A stretch of 37,316 bases of DNA from Azolla pinnata. Lineage: Eukaryota > Streptophyta > Polypodiopsida > Salviniales > Salviniaceae. This document shows positions 13,201 to 24,291 of this stretch, piece by piece; position 1 is the first letter of the stretch, and each line of letters begins with the position of its first letter. Made by a program: the position numbers and the translations under genes. The notes beneath the pieces are model-generated. The model ran no database searches. It saw nothing but the letters and a program-made list of their open reading frames with translations, and was not told the origin of the DNA. The DNA lies in the NCBI GenBank assembly GCA_037176905.1, contig JBBBWG010017112.1, positions 1 to 37,316 of the forward strand, written 5' to 3'.

Positions 13201-13624
13201 TCTGTGGACAGTTCGAATAATTTCTCTTCTTGGTGCATTTCCTTCTTGCTTTCTTTTCCTTTTCTGATTGAAATGTGGGATTGTTTTGTATGGGAGGAGA
13301 CAATATACCTTTAACACATGTAGTTCTCAAATGCTGATGTGCAAAAATGTCAGATAACTTTCTCGTTACTATCTATACATGAATATTGTCAGTGCATGTT
13401 CAGGTTCATACTCATCAGCTTTTCAATATTCTTGTATGCAGACGAGAATTGAAGGAAGTGCAACACTTTGGGGGACACGAACCCTGGCAAGTAGAGGTGC
13501 CTCCCTCCTCACTGATTTTGAAGCCCTTGTCATGCAGTCGTTTGTCAGGTCTAGTCTGTATTCGTCGTCCTTCAAAATCCGACTTTCCGACACATTTAAA
13601 GAAGAGCTATGGACAATAAAGTAA
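10209..13624 (+). CDS. Unrecognised plant protein, six exons, 328 aa
   Basis: I do not recognise the family. Exons: 10209-10547, 11107-11193, 11606-11683, 11757-11945, 12321-12431, 13442-13624. All introns are GT-AG and phase 0, and the joined frame is open. The model is supported by coherent sequence across junctions (GDLTDP / LYFDFISF; EFVFQ / EKNGAFGE; LTFR / TRIEGSATLW) and by strong splice signals, except a weak AAATGAAG acceptor before exon 5. The first 80 residues are Arg/Ser/Gly-rich and hydrophobic at the start, which could be an organelle-targeting peptide (inference). Another in-frame Met (MNPKF, residue 83, at 10455) is possible. The body has no obvious membrane span. AATAAA at 13615-13620 overlaps the last codons. 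The start codon and extreme ends are the least certain parts. Confidence 0.7.
10596..10672. repeat. Compound (GA)/(CA)/(GAAA)/(GATA) microsatellite in intron 1
   Basis: GAGAGAGAGACACACACACAGACAGACAG followed by GAAAGAAAGAAAG and GATAGATAG motifs, inside the first intron of the 10.2-kb gene. Confidence 0.8.
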
Positions 13625-13960
13625 TTAGAAAAACAAGCTTTGAATTTGGGACAGCGATCCTCGGATTTGGGTACGTCTGTAAGAGTGCTGAAAAAACTCT
13701 CAAATTTGTATGTCTCAGTCATCATCACCTCTGTAAGATATGTTTATTATGAAAGATATTCTTGTTAAAGATTTGAAATCCAACTTTCAGAAACCTACAA
13801 AAAGAGGAGCTATGGGCAATAAAGTAATGGGAGCAAACTCGAATTGAGCAAAACATTGATCCTTGAATTCTGGTATATTTATCTTCGTTTCATAAGAGAA
13901 CGTCCTCAAATTTTTGACAATCTATGTACATCTCTTGTAAGATATGTTGTTAAAGATATA
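13573..13960 (+). repeat. Tandem duplication (about 203 bp) of the last exon end and 3' flank
   Basis: Copy 1 (13573-13774) contains the end of the last exon, the stop codon and 3' flank. Copy 2 (about 13775-13960) repeats it in diverged form. Paired landmarks: TATGGACAATAAAGTAA (13608) with TATGGGCAATAAAGTAA (13811), and TGTAAGATATGTT (13732) with the same word (13936). Copy 2 keeps codons for EELWAIK-stop against EELWTIK-stop in copy 1, and both keep AATAAA. Copy 2 is preceded by CAACTTTCAG, which resembles a splice acceptor. Confidence 0.75.
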
Positions 13961-15300
13961 GACATAGAATAAACTGGTTACTTATCCTTTGTCCATGTAA
14001 GAAGATTTCTACAGATGCACCAGCGTGATACAAAATTTTGCAAAATTCTTGACTTTGCAAAATTTTGCTGATTTGATTTGTAAGTGTACCAAGATTCTGG
14101 AATGCCATTCTTTTGTTTTCCAAGTGTTTTCCCCTCGTAAAAAATAGTAAACATTAGAAAGAGTCAATTATCTTCAAATCCCGCAAGCGTTGTGCTGAGT
14201 GTGAAATGATACTCTTTATCCTGTTTCCTTTACCGAGAATTGAAAAAGAGCCACATCATAATGCAAAAATTATGACCATGGATGCACAAGAGCGTATATT
14301 GTATAGCAGAAACAGTTTTTGGGCGTTTCAAGGAACGTTCATTTCCATAGCTATTTCCAAAGCATTTGGATATGAATATTGCAAACATTGTCTTCATGCC
14401 ATTGACAATCAGCTCTCATAACCACAATCCAACGATGCCATGATTTAAAATCCACATGATGGAAATAGGGGTACTCTTGTCACATGTGGAAATGATTTTC
14501 AACAGTTCTCAGTTTCTATGATTCACTTGAAAGCCATTGCATTATTCATCAAGCAACTGATTATAAAACTACAACTGATTATTCACTTGAAATCTTTCCT
14601 TGATGAGATTGGAAAGCTCACATCGGAACAAGGTGCATCGATGCTGCTTAAGTGGTGAGTCGGCTTATGGATCAACATGAAGAAAAAACAATCAATGGGG
14701 ATACTGATCTGACATGGATGACAGACGGAACAATCTTCAAGAAAAAACATGATATCCAAGATCCAATCAATCAAATGATAATAGAAGTCTGAATTTTTTG
14801 AACGACTTCCAAAGTCAAACTAAGACTCGTGGAAGACTAAAATGAGAAAAAGAGAGATCTCCCTGTATCAGCGACAAGATGTGAAGGAAACAGAAAATAT
14901 GTACGTCGGACACAGGCCCGTGTTTTTTTTTTTCTTTCTTTTTTGGCATTGCAAACAAGCAAGAAACCATTGGGATGAAACGTCTCCTTATTAATTCAAA
15001 GCTGCTGCAAACAAACCTGTGTGTATTCACTGTGCAGAGCAGATAGATAAGAGTGTTTCAATCAGCAAATAATGGCATTGCCCCAAAGGGGACATCTTCT
15101 GGTGTCAAAAGTTTGCGATTCGTGTACAAATCCAGCAAGAACATGAATGAAAGAAGATGATCATTGATGGATGTTATGTTTAGCTGGTCGTGAATAGAGC
15201 AAACATCATAAATGATTCCACACAGACAGCAAACGGAAAGCATTAATTTGCAGGAAGAGGAGGAGGAGGAGGTTAGTAAAGCTGGTCTTTTATGAATTAG
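13961..15300. other. Intergenic, no gene seen
   Basis: AT-rich, with scattered ORFs under 75 codons that lack family resemblance or good splice context. It includes a T-rich run at 14922-14945. I see no RNA gene or known repeat here. Confidence 0.5.
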
Positions 15301-15308
15301 AAGTAGCT

Positions 15309-15550
15309 CAACTTGATTGAATGCAAAGCATTAAATCCGATATGTAGGTTAGAAAGCCCTGTCTTCCAACTCTAAATTCGCATTCAGATGACAACTTGTT
15401 GGAAGCATGGAATGCAGATGTATGTATATACAACTTGATTTGCAAAGAAGTAAATCAGATATGAATGTTAGAAAGCCCTGCATTCAACTCCAAATTCTCA
15501 TGCAGATGACAACTTGCAGGAAGCATGGAATGCAGATGTATATACAAATT
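15309..15550. repeat. Imperfect tandem duplication, period about 117-120 bp
   Basis: The first copy starts with CAACTTGATTGAATGCAAAG (15309) and the second with CAACTTGATTTGCAAAG (15429). Both then contain AAATC-GATATG-TTAGAAAGCCCTG, AACTC-AAATTC, CAGATGACAACTTG, and GGAAGCATGGAATGCAGATG. Small ORFs spanning it are not conserved between the copies. Confidence 0.75.
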
Positions 15551-16729
15551 GCTGGAGAAGATACTCTACTTTGGAATTGCAAGAGAGACAAAAACATACC
15601 TATCTATTTGTACAGTTTTTTCTCCCAAATCCATCACCACTTTTTGTACACAAATCCCATTCAATCAAGGACCTGTCTCTACAATCCTCCACAAAACACA
15701 ACCCCTTGACCCTTCCTTTCCGTAGGCTGCAAGTTGCCAAGAGATGAAGTTGCGATCGATCGGAGCGAAAACAAGTGCCCACCAAACTACAAATAAGAAT
15801 GAATGAATGAATGAAATTATTGAATGAATGAATGAATGAAATGGAGGAGCTTGGATGTTTGGATCCACCCCAACATCATCTTCATCTACTGACTTTGACA
15901 TCCGATTGACGTGGATCCTGATTGCCCATTTGCTCCCATATGCCCAGAAAAAAAAAACAGAAGAAAAACAAAGCCTCAGGACTCTTGGATGATGGCTGTA
16001 TCCACATCGATTCCTGCAGCTCACTGGCATCGCTCGATCGAGCGTTGCTAAAATGCACACGGATTGCTCGACACCCGACGATGCATCAATCCGGTGTTTT
16101 TTTGACATGATCCGGATCGGATCTGATCTGTTTCAGCATGATCTCTTGGACAATATCTGATTCAGTGAGACTGATCAAAAGCCGACTCTGGACATAGCAC
16201 AGATTGATGAGAGATCCGCATAACATACAGCCTGGATTTGTGTGTTTTTGGGCGGCATTTTGCATTCACAAGCAGGCCCACTGGCACATCCTTTGGGGCG
16301 TTCTTTCTTTTGTCATCAATCCGTAGAACCCAAAAGAAGTCTAGCGCTTGATACAAAAAAAGCCAAACAATCTCAGTCTCTGTCCTGTGGTGGGTCTCTG
16401 GCATACGTGAGGAACAGTAGTACAGGAAGCAAGCTCTCTTGTCGCTTGGATCTGAACAGCATTCATCATCATCAGCATAATCATCAGCATCAGCATCATC
16501 ATCACCATCATCAATCTGTAGACCTTCTTGCTTGCTGCTGCTTGTGCCTCAGTTTCTGAAACCACTCTTCTTTGACTGCGATCCGATCCGATCCCTGCCT
16601 TCTTCCCCACAATCGCCCAAAAAGAAAAAGAGCAGATTGGACAGGGAAAAAAAGGGGGCCCATGGGAAAGCAGAAAACCATGTGATCAAAGCCGCATTTG
16701 TTGACCAAGGAGCGCACCCAAAAAAACCC
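15550..16729. other. Intergenic, simple-sequence patches, no gene seen
   Basis: Contains GAATGAATGAATG runs (15798-15840), a perfect 14-bp palindrome CGCTCGATCGAGCG (16031-16044) and a CATCAT/CAGCAT run (16462-16513). The minus-strand ORF over 15665-16108 and the plus-strand ORF over 16242-16559 show no recognisable domain and cross the simple repeats, so I do not call them genes. Confidence 0.5.
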
Positions 16730-16900
16730 AATCAGAAATCTTATGGAAACGGGAATCATGGAGAGCAGTTAGGGGAAGAAGAAGAACGATTATGAAAAGA
16801 GAGAGTAGGAAAGCAATCAGAAATCTTATGGAAAGGGAATCAAAGAGAGTAGTTAGGGAAGAAGAAAAACCTTCTTATGAAAAGGGAATCTTGGAGGGGA
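16730..16900. repeat. 85-bp tandem duplication next to the tRNA gene
   Basis: AATCAGAAATCTTATGGAAA starts both copies (16730 and 16815). Both continue with GGGAATCA, AGAG-AGTTAGGG, GAAGAAGAA and TTATGAAAAG. The plus strand is purine-rich throughout. It ends about 55 bp from the 3' end of the tRNA gene. Confidence 0.75.
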
Positions 16901-16953
16901 AGAAGAAGAAAGCTTATATGAATGAACAAGAGAGAATTGAAGAGAAAGAAAGA

Positions 16954-17025
16954 GGGGCATTCCGAGAATTGAACTCGGGACCTCTCGCACCCTAAGCGAG
17001 AATCATACCACTAGACCAAATGCCC
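16954..17025 (-). tRNA. tRNA-Pro (anticodon AGG)
   Basis: The minus strand reads a complete 72-nt tRNA without encoded CCA. The acceptor stem GGGCATT pairs with AATGCCC, and the discriminator base is C. The D-arm carries an A-box (TGGTCTAGTGGT). The anticodon stem CTCGC/GCGAG encloses the loop TTAGGGT, with AGG at 16993-16991. The T-arm CCGAG-TTCAATT-CTCGG contains the B-box. There is no intron. No TTTT Pol III terminator lies immediately after the 3' end (the strand reads TCTTTCTTTCTC), so termination is likely weak or further away. Confidence 0.97.
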
Positions 17026-18287
17026 ATGTGGATGAAACCAAAACAAAGCTGAATTTACCAAATTTTATGTAGAAAGAAGGCTCAGATTTCTACTGTTATC
17101 TTGGAACAAAAGCAAGTTAAATTTTGTGCTCATGTATATTTGTGGGTTAGGTAGATCAGGGGATTGAATTAACCAAATCATTGAATTCAATGAGATTTGA
17201 ATGCACCAAAGAAATCGTTCATACAAGCAACGGCAGTTATAAGAAATGGGTCGGTTCATGAGCTTTTCCCGGTCAGTTATGTATACATATTGATCTTTCC
17301 TAACCACCTGTCTGAAATCTTAACTACCGAGTTTGACAATTTGAGCAAGGAAATACACACATACATATATATAAGAAGAGCATTTCAAGTTAAGCTTCTT
17401 TGGAAAGTGACTAAGTAAGATCAGTTCCCCCATGTGACAGCAGACCTAAAGAACATTGACTTTATATACAACAGATTTTGATAGTGGTCCTAGAACATAA
17501 TCAATATGAAGTGTGTGTATATATTCGTGGAGATTACAAAGAAGAGAAGAGTTGAATTAAGATCAGAGAGCAGCAGTTACTTGATGTGGACTAACACCCT
17601 AACCAGTAGAACCTTGACCAGTAGAACCTTGTGATTAACTGCATTGAACAGTGTTAGAATCAAGAGTTAATAAGGAGCTGATTGAACAGGAAAGAAAAAT
17701 CAAATCATAGAGTGATAGGAAACATAAACTGTCAAAGAATCCAAAATCGAGTAAACAAACGGTGCCAACAAATCCAGCAAAACCCTTATAGTGTATTTAT
17801 GTACACAATCCTTCCATCTGCTATATCTTACTGTACATGAGCCATCATTTCTTTGTAGCTGTTAGTGGATTTAGATGAGAGTTAAGTGGTATGTTGGAGT
17901 TTTACATGTGATTTATCACTTGGTGGGTTACAACAAAGAACTTAGATGTATGTACACCACATACACCTTAGCCATATATTATTATGTACACTACCTCTCA
18001 GAGGGTACTAACTGCTCCTTTTAGGGGGGATCTTCTGCCTTTTCATTCGTGTGTTTTAAGATATGCAATGGAATGAATTCCACTGCTTTCCTGTCCCTTG
18101 GAATCTTCACAAACTTCCTCCTTTTCCTCTGATTCATATCTTGAATTAACCACATGCCTTGATGATCTAAATATCAGGAGATCCGACCATGTAATGTAGC
18201 TCGGAGATTCTTTCCAAGTGGCTTCTTGTTTCTGCTTTCTTTCTGTAGGGGAAGACCGTCCTCAGAGTTGGCTGTAGGAGGAAAGGC
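17026..18287. other. Spacer and 3' flank of the ACR gene, no gene seen
   Basis: AT-rich. It contains a small 15-bp duplication (ACCAGTAGAACCTTG twice, about 17600-17630). The part nearest 18287 is probably the 3'UTR of the minus-strand ACR gene. No coding or RNA gene is apparent. Confidence 0.5.
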
Positions 18288-21200
18288 CTACGATTTGATC
18301 AACCCTAAATTGAAGAGAACTTGGGAAGGCATCCCAAACAAGCTCCCCAGTGAGAACTTGGGCCGGGCTTGTTCTCCTTTCCTTGCAGTCGAGATCGAAT
18401 CAAGTGGTGAATCGCTAACCTTTAGGACCGTTAGACCTATCTCTTTCCTCACCGCATCAATCACTTTTAGGTCGACACGATTCCCAGCCATATCCGTCAC
18501 ATAGAAGACATTTACTGCACTGTTTTCTTTCGTTGCCACGTCGGCCCTTGTAACAGATAATCCATGCTCTCGGAATATTCGAGTCACATCTGATAGGAGG
18601 CCAAACCTATCGTTGGTGCACAACTCAAATCTCAAGCCCTGCATGTCAACAGAACCAGGAAGAAATGTTTACCAACGCATGTCATAAATGGGCGAAAACA
18701 AAAAGAAAGAGAAGCTTAATAAGCTGATCTAATCCAAAATGCCCCTGCTAGATATGTCCCTTCCTTCCTTGAAACAAAGAGGCGGGGGGAAAAGGCATCT
18801 CTTGAAATTAAACCCTTTGTAGAGACAGAATCAATGCTTCTCAACTTCATGTATATATCAAGCACTAGAAGGTCAAAGCCAAGCCCAAAAATTACCTCAG
18901 AAACCCGGCGTTTGATTGCAGCTTTTAGGCACTGTATAACTCTTCTCCTCTCTGCCTCGGAGTTAACAGTACAACCATCGGTATGGCGAATGTAATATTC
19001 CTGAATATTATGCAGATACAAATTAGCCCCAACCGAGTAGATAAAGTCATGGCTCAACCAGTGCATGAACTGTAACCAATACTTACTTGCAGAGCTTTTT
19101 CGCCATCCGAATCAATTGTAGCATGAAAGACTACATACTGCATGTCTATGAGTGTGCAAAGGGTATCAAAGACCAGCTTTGGTCGGTTCTTACACTGAAT
19201 ATTCACCACCGAATAGCCCTTCTCTTGACAATCTTCCACCGTGATTTTTTCATTTACATTCCAATCACTTCTCCCATCATCTCTCTCATAATCACGATCT
19301 GCAAACATCATCTGATGCAATCGCCTCTCAGTATGTGTGAAACTAGTTGCGAAGCCCGTGCTTGCTCCTTTCGGGTCTTTATCTCCTTTCAAAACGTTGC
19401 AGAGAGACTCCTTGATCTTGTTAAGCTTCTCCTTCTCAGTTATGGGACCACCAGTGGCTTCATCGACAACATATATAAGAGACGCTACTCTCATGTTGTG
19501 TGTCCAAAGCTCTGCTGCAACAACGTTGCACTGCATCTCAGTAAGCAAAGCTGAAATTTCTGACATAAGCCCAGGCCGGTCACGGCCAGTTAGCTCTATT
19601 GCCGTGTGCTTCTGTGCTGTGGATGCTGAGGAAGGTTGTATAATGCCTACTCTTCTGGTCGGAAGCTCATGGCATTCACGGATACTCTATTTTAAAACAC
19701 AACAAGAAGGAGGGAGAGTGAGCATCAATCAACTCATTACCAACAAAATTGAACTAAGGTAGCATACAGTTCTTTACAAAAAAATACTTAAGGATTGCCC
19801 TTACTACGCTGGAAATCTATCTCCCACTAATAATATCCCCCTTTAAAAGGTATGCATTCAATTCATGTTCCTCGGAATGGGGCCAATTTGGGAAATATTC
19901 AGACTGCATTGTTATTTTGGTCGTACAGAGACAGCAGAAAACCAAAAAGGAATTCTCTTGCTGGAAACATAGATCTTATTCCAAGCAAGTGGGACACGCT
20001 ACTCTGAAAATCTAGATAATTGATGTTCACGTCAATAAGATAGAGCACATCAACAAATTTTCTGGACACATGTTTAAAACCCAAAGTGCTGACAAATTAC
20101 ATTGCAGAAAGAACTCCAAGAAAAACGTAAGGACAGCAGAGGCACTGACCTTCTCGATCAAGTTAATAGTTTCAGCGGATTTCACTTTCCTTCCATGGCC
20201 ATCCGTAACATAGAAGACTGCCAAGAGAGAATAAAATGAAGTAGTTAGGAAACCGTTTTCTGAGTTTGAATCGTCCTAAGGAAAGATGGAAAATGGATAT
20301 GCGCTTGTGACTTGTGCTTACCATCCATGAACCAGCCACCATCAGAGGAGATATAGGCTTTGATAATTCTAAGGTCAAGATCTGTCAAGATCTGCACAAC
20401 CTCAAGTAGAATTCCATAGCTATCAACCTGGAAAAGCATATTACAATAAAATGATAATCAAGTTCAAAGCCTTGAAACTCGAAACTCTCCATAAACCGTA
20501 TTTCATAGGCACAGACAAAATGTTCAAAGGACCAGATGTGTACAACAAGTTAGAGGGAGCTTCTGTTCACCTTGAGCAAAGTGGCCGTTTCGCATGACAT
20601 ATTGTCCACAGTAACCCTGAAAAACGAAAACAGAAAAGTCAAGGATTCAGATCAGAGAATTTACAGAAGATCACTCCGAACTTCTTGTTCGCTTTGAAGG
20701 TACTGAGGCTTCTAAGGAAAGATAATCGAGGTGGATAGAAGCAACAGAGATCGATGTAGATGCTAAATCTTAGCAAGAACTTTGAGAGCGTGACAAAATT
20801 TAAAGATTTAGACAACCATGATAGTTCAAAATGTTGATATGGAAGCTCTGGGCGAAGCTATTGGAAATCTAGGGAACTTGATGTACGTTTATAGCTCGGT
20901 CCTTCATTCACGGAGAAAACTTGTCACTATCATAAGCGTTGAGTGACTAGGAAACTACCAGCGTCACCGAAAATCGACACAGAAGCTTGTCATGGACATT
21001 CCATCAGAAAGCTAAACAAAGCATGAGGCTTTTCAGAAGATCAAGAAAAATATCTTTGATAGGAATAATGAAACAAACTGGAAATTTGTAAAAGAATGTC
21101 GTGGGAAGAAGGATAGCCGAAATTCAGCACAAGGAGAAAACGGTAATGGATTTCAGGTGAAACCAAAGGAGATGCGACAGAGAAAAACGAGTCAACGAGT

Positions 21201-21687
21201 GAGGGGATCAGGGATTGGCTGATCTGTAGAGCTTTCACAGGATTTAAGGTTTATCAAGGAGAAGGTATTGGAAAGATTAACAGCAGAAAAAAAGGCCTGG
21301 GAAACAGGAATTTCAGGTGTGATCACGCATTGTAGAATTTTGCAGCTTTCATCCTGAAGAAAAACGGGAGATTTGCAATGAAAGTATGTCAGATAATTAG
21401 GCTAAAAATATCAGGAAGATCCCAACCCAAGAAACTAAAGGAATGATGGCGCGATCCCAAAACTTGGCACTGCGTCAGATTAAGATGAAGCCAGACAGGG
21501 ATCGTCGTGTTTGTTTTCAGTACAAGCCTCTGAAAGATTTAAGGCATCTGCCGCGAGTAGAAGCTGAAATCTAGACAAGGGAAGCTATGGAAGCATGATC
21601 AGAGAGAGGGGGCACACAAAAATTCTGCAGATCGGAAAAAAAAAAAAGAAGAGCAAGAAGAGAGAAAGAGAGAGAAGTAGCTCGACG

Positions 21688-21725
<38 letters not shown>

Positions 21726-21825
21726 AGTCGCCAGTGTGCAGGAGAAGGAGATCTTACTTGGGGGGGTTCATGCGCCAAACGAACTTCTGGTATTCATCCA
21801 GCTCCGCGGTAGGTAGGAAGTCCAT
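18288..21825 (-). CDS. ACT-domain repeat (ACR) protein, ACR4-like, seven exons, 447 aa
   Basis: ACR proteins are plant-specific regulators made of four ACT domains, related to the ACT part of bacterial GlnD uridylyltransferase and thought to sense amino acids. Exons from the 5' end (minus strand): 21825-21758, 20616-20571, 20427-20322, 20217-20150, 19686-19087, 19000-18896, 18638-18288. All are GT-AG and frame-consistent. The start [22 protein letters not shown] and the motif GWFMDVFYVTD are typical of the family. ACT domains fall at about 24-97, 123-200 ([15 protein letters not shown]), 255-310 ([13 protein letters not shown]) and 333-405 ([16 protein letters not shown]). The length matches known members (about 450 aa). 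No nucleotidyltransferase domain is present, as expected for ACR. Intron 1 is 1.14 kb. The choice of ACR4-like over other ACR members rests on overall likeness only. Confidence 0.95.
21688..21723. repeat. (TGA)12 microsatellite in ACR intron 1
   Basis: Twelve uninterrupted TGA (GAT) units, 34 bp inside the first intron from its 5' splice site on the minus strand. Confidence 0.95.
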
Positions 21826-22550
21826 CGGAAGACTTGGATTTCGGCGCAGCGGGGAGGGAGGGAGGGAGGGAGAAGGAGCTTCTGGATCAAACGACGAAGA
21901 GGCCAAGAAGAAGAAGAAGAAGAAGCAGAAGAAGAAGAAGAAGAAGCAGAAGCAGAAGAAGAAGAAGAAGAAGAAGAAGAAGAAGAAGACGACGAGGAGG
22001 AGGGAAGAAGCACAGTGAGGGAAATCAGAGGAACGGAAGAGGAGGAGGAGGAAGGGAAGGGAAGGAAGCGATGGAACCTTGAGCCGCGATGGAACCTTGG
22101 GACGAACACGGAAGACGAAGACGAAGACGACGAAGAAGAAGGAGCGATGCGGAGGTTGTTGTTGTGGTTGTGGTTCCTGTTGCTGTTGCTGCTGCTGTTG
22201 TCGTTGTTGCAGGCGACGATGAGCTGGAAGCCATGGGAGAGAGGACGGAGAAAGGCGGGAAGAAGAAGAAGAAGAAGAAGCAGAAGCAGAAGAAGAAGAA
22301 GAAGAAGAGAGGAGAAGCTTTTATGAAGCAGCGAGAGGGGGGAGACGAGACCGAAAGAGACAGAGATGGTTTTGAAGTACAGAAAAGGAAGGAGCGTGGC
22401 TATGGCGGGGCGAAGCTTTTCTCGCAGAACAGAAGAAACAGAAAGACAGAAGAAGAAGAAGAAGAAGAAGAAGAAGAAGAAGAAGAAGAAGAAGATGGAG
22501 GTTTTTCGTAGAGAGAGAAAGCATTTAAAGAGAGTAGAGAGTAGAGAGTA
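21826..22550 (-). promoter_or_regulatory. Probable ACR 5' leader with three long TTC tracts
   Basis: Minus-strand leader in front of the ACR start codon. It holds TTC/CTT-rich microsatellites (plus-strand AAG/GAA) at about 21905-21989, 22258-22312 and 22449-22494, separated by less repetitive DNA. Long ORFs on both strands here (for example Ser/Leu-rich on minus, Lys/Arg-rich on plus) are produced by the triplet repeats. The leader extent is inferred from the TATA candidate near 22580. Confidence 0.5.
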
Positions 22551-22577
22551 GAGAGAGAGAGCCTCGATGTGTACGCG

Positions 22578-22585
22578 TATATATA
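22578..22585 (-). promoter_or_regulatory. TATA-box candidate for the ACR gene
   Basis: The minus strand reads GTATATATACGC, followed about 25-35 nt later by GAGGCTCTCTCTCTCTAC, a pyrimidine-rich initiator-like region. This would place the transcription start near 22550. Confidence 0.45.
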
Positions 22586-22589
22586 CGGT

Positions 22590-24140
22590 GTATACGTGCA
22601 CGTGCTCCCGTATACGTACATGCGCTTGTGTGCGTATATACGTATGTGTGATGCGTTTATGTACGTGTACGTGGTTCTTCACCGACGACTTTCGACGTGC
22701 GATCGATCGGTCGGCCGACGTTGGATCGATCGATTTGTGCGCCCGATTCAACCGATCGATGCCGAATTAGTGCGCCGATCGATCGGATCGGAGCCTGAAA
22801 TCGCCGGCTGTTTCTCCTCTTTTTGTTAATCGGAGATTGGCGATTCGCAATAAAAATCAGTGCTGTCGAAATTAATCGGGCGTTGATTTCTGGTGGAAGG
22901 TAAGGTCAGGCATTAATTTGTGAAGTTTTCACTTCGGCTGCTGGTTTTTGATAATTCTCCCTGATAATTACACACAGTTGTGTATATATCCAGAGAATCT
23001 TGAAAAAAAACTCTTACCAATATTACCAATGACATTTAAACACCTACTAAAATAAAAAATTACGAATTAACGCCTTCTCTCGTCTTCTACCAAAAATTAG
23101 CACCCCATTAGTTTCGTTAATTTACTTTATTCCTGATCGATTCTCACTGATCGATCTTAATCGATTCCCTTACTATGTTCGATCAACAAAAGTAAGTCGT
23201 TTTTAGAATCTAATTAATTGAATAACGCATTAATCAGTTATTTCAGCATCAATGAATCAATTAATTTGATATTAACTGAGCTCGCAAATCATCGATGAGC
23301 ATGAGCAATTAACAAGAGATGGATCGAATAGATCAGCGAGCAGCGATCGGCAATTAATTGGATCAGCGATAAAACCAAGCATTAACTTGTAATTTCTAAT
23401 TTTAGCAAGCACTCTAAAATATGAGTAATCGGCTGTTAAGAGTTTCCTTTTAATAGTTTTCTCTTTTTTTCCTACAAAAACTTATCCTATCATTAGTTAT
23501 AAACAATACCGAATGGCTACAATAACCCAAATGGGAAATTCATATACATCACATGTAACCACTGCTGCGAAGGTGGAAAAAGCCACCTAAGAGGAATAAA
23601 ATTCCATATAACAATATTATTATAGATCTCGAACAAATGAGAATGATACCATTTCATAGTTTTCTCTTTATATTTACACGATAAGAATAATATCACATAA
23701 TCTCTATATAAATATATACACACACGCACATACACTTCGGAATTTTAAATACATACAGAGTGTGCGTATAAAATACATGCAACTACTATATATGTATGTA
23801 TATAATATATGCCCATTGAATTATTTGAAGGATTTGGGTGCTTGTTTCAGAACTCATTCATGCATGTAGTAAAAAGAACTAATGTATGACTAGAGTCATG
23901 ATCTTGATGCATCTCAGGCTTCAATTAAACATCAATTTAACAAGTCATAGCATGTGTGCATCTGCTCATCTGGCAGGGTTTTATCGTATCTTTCGATCGG
24001 TACTCTGCAGACAACAGAATAACCTATGAGCTCCATCTCGAGATTATATCGATATGCTAATTAGCGAACTCTATATCGATTAACATGTAATCTTGCTAGG
24101 ATGCTGCTTGATGCTTAGTAAGCAGTCTGGCAATTTCTTC
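22590..24140. other. Intergenic, no gene seen
   Basis: It starts with CGTATACG/GTGCACGTG-like alternating purine-pyrimidine DNA (22571-22675) and GATCGATCGG clusters (22698-22790), including the palindrome GTCGGCCGAC. It becomes AT-rich from about 22950. Short ORFs have no recognisable content. Confidence 0.5.
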
Positions 24141-24145
24141 TTCTT

Positions 24146-24256
24146 CCCATGCATGTATGTATTGCATACATGCATGCATGCATGTGTGCATGCTTAAATG
24201 CATGGTTTAGTCCACATACATCATGGTGAGGGGCATGTGCATGCATGCATGCATCA
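24146..24256. promoter_or_regulatory. Cluster of CATGCATG (RY-like) motifs
   Basis: CATGCATG is repeated at about 24148, 24169-24184 and 24238-24254. RY elements (CATGCA) are binding sites for B3-domain factors such as FUS3 and ABI3 in seed genes. Here they are so regular that they may simply be a (CATG)n-type simple repeat. Confidence 0.35.
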
Positions 24257-24291
24257 TGTGCGTAGAGAGAGAGGGGCGCGGAAAGCGCGTG

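Noticed and set aside
16031..16044. Perfect 14-bp palindrome CGCTCGATCGAGCG as a regulatory site
   Set aside because: GATCGATC-type words are abundant across this window, so one palindrome is not notable.
15665..16108. 147-codon minus-strand ORF
   Set aside because: It crosses a GAATGAATG repeat (Phe-Ile-His-Ser runs) and has no recognisable domain.
21768..22751. 327-codon minus-strand ORF, Ser/Leu/Phe-rich
   Set aside because: It is made of TTC/TCT repeat translations in the ACR leader and runs out of frame over ACR exon 1.
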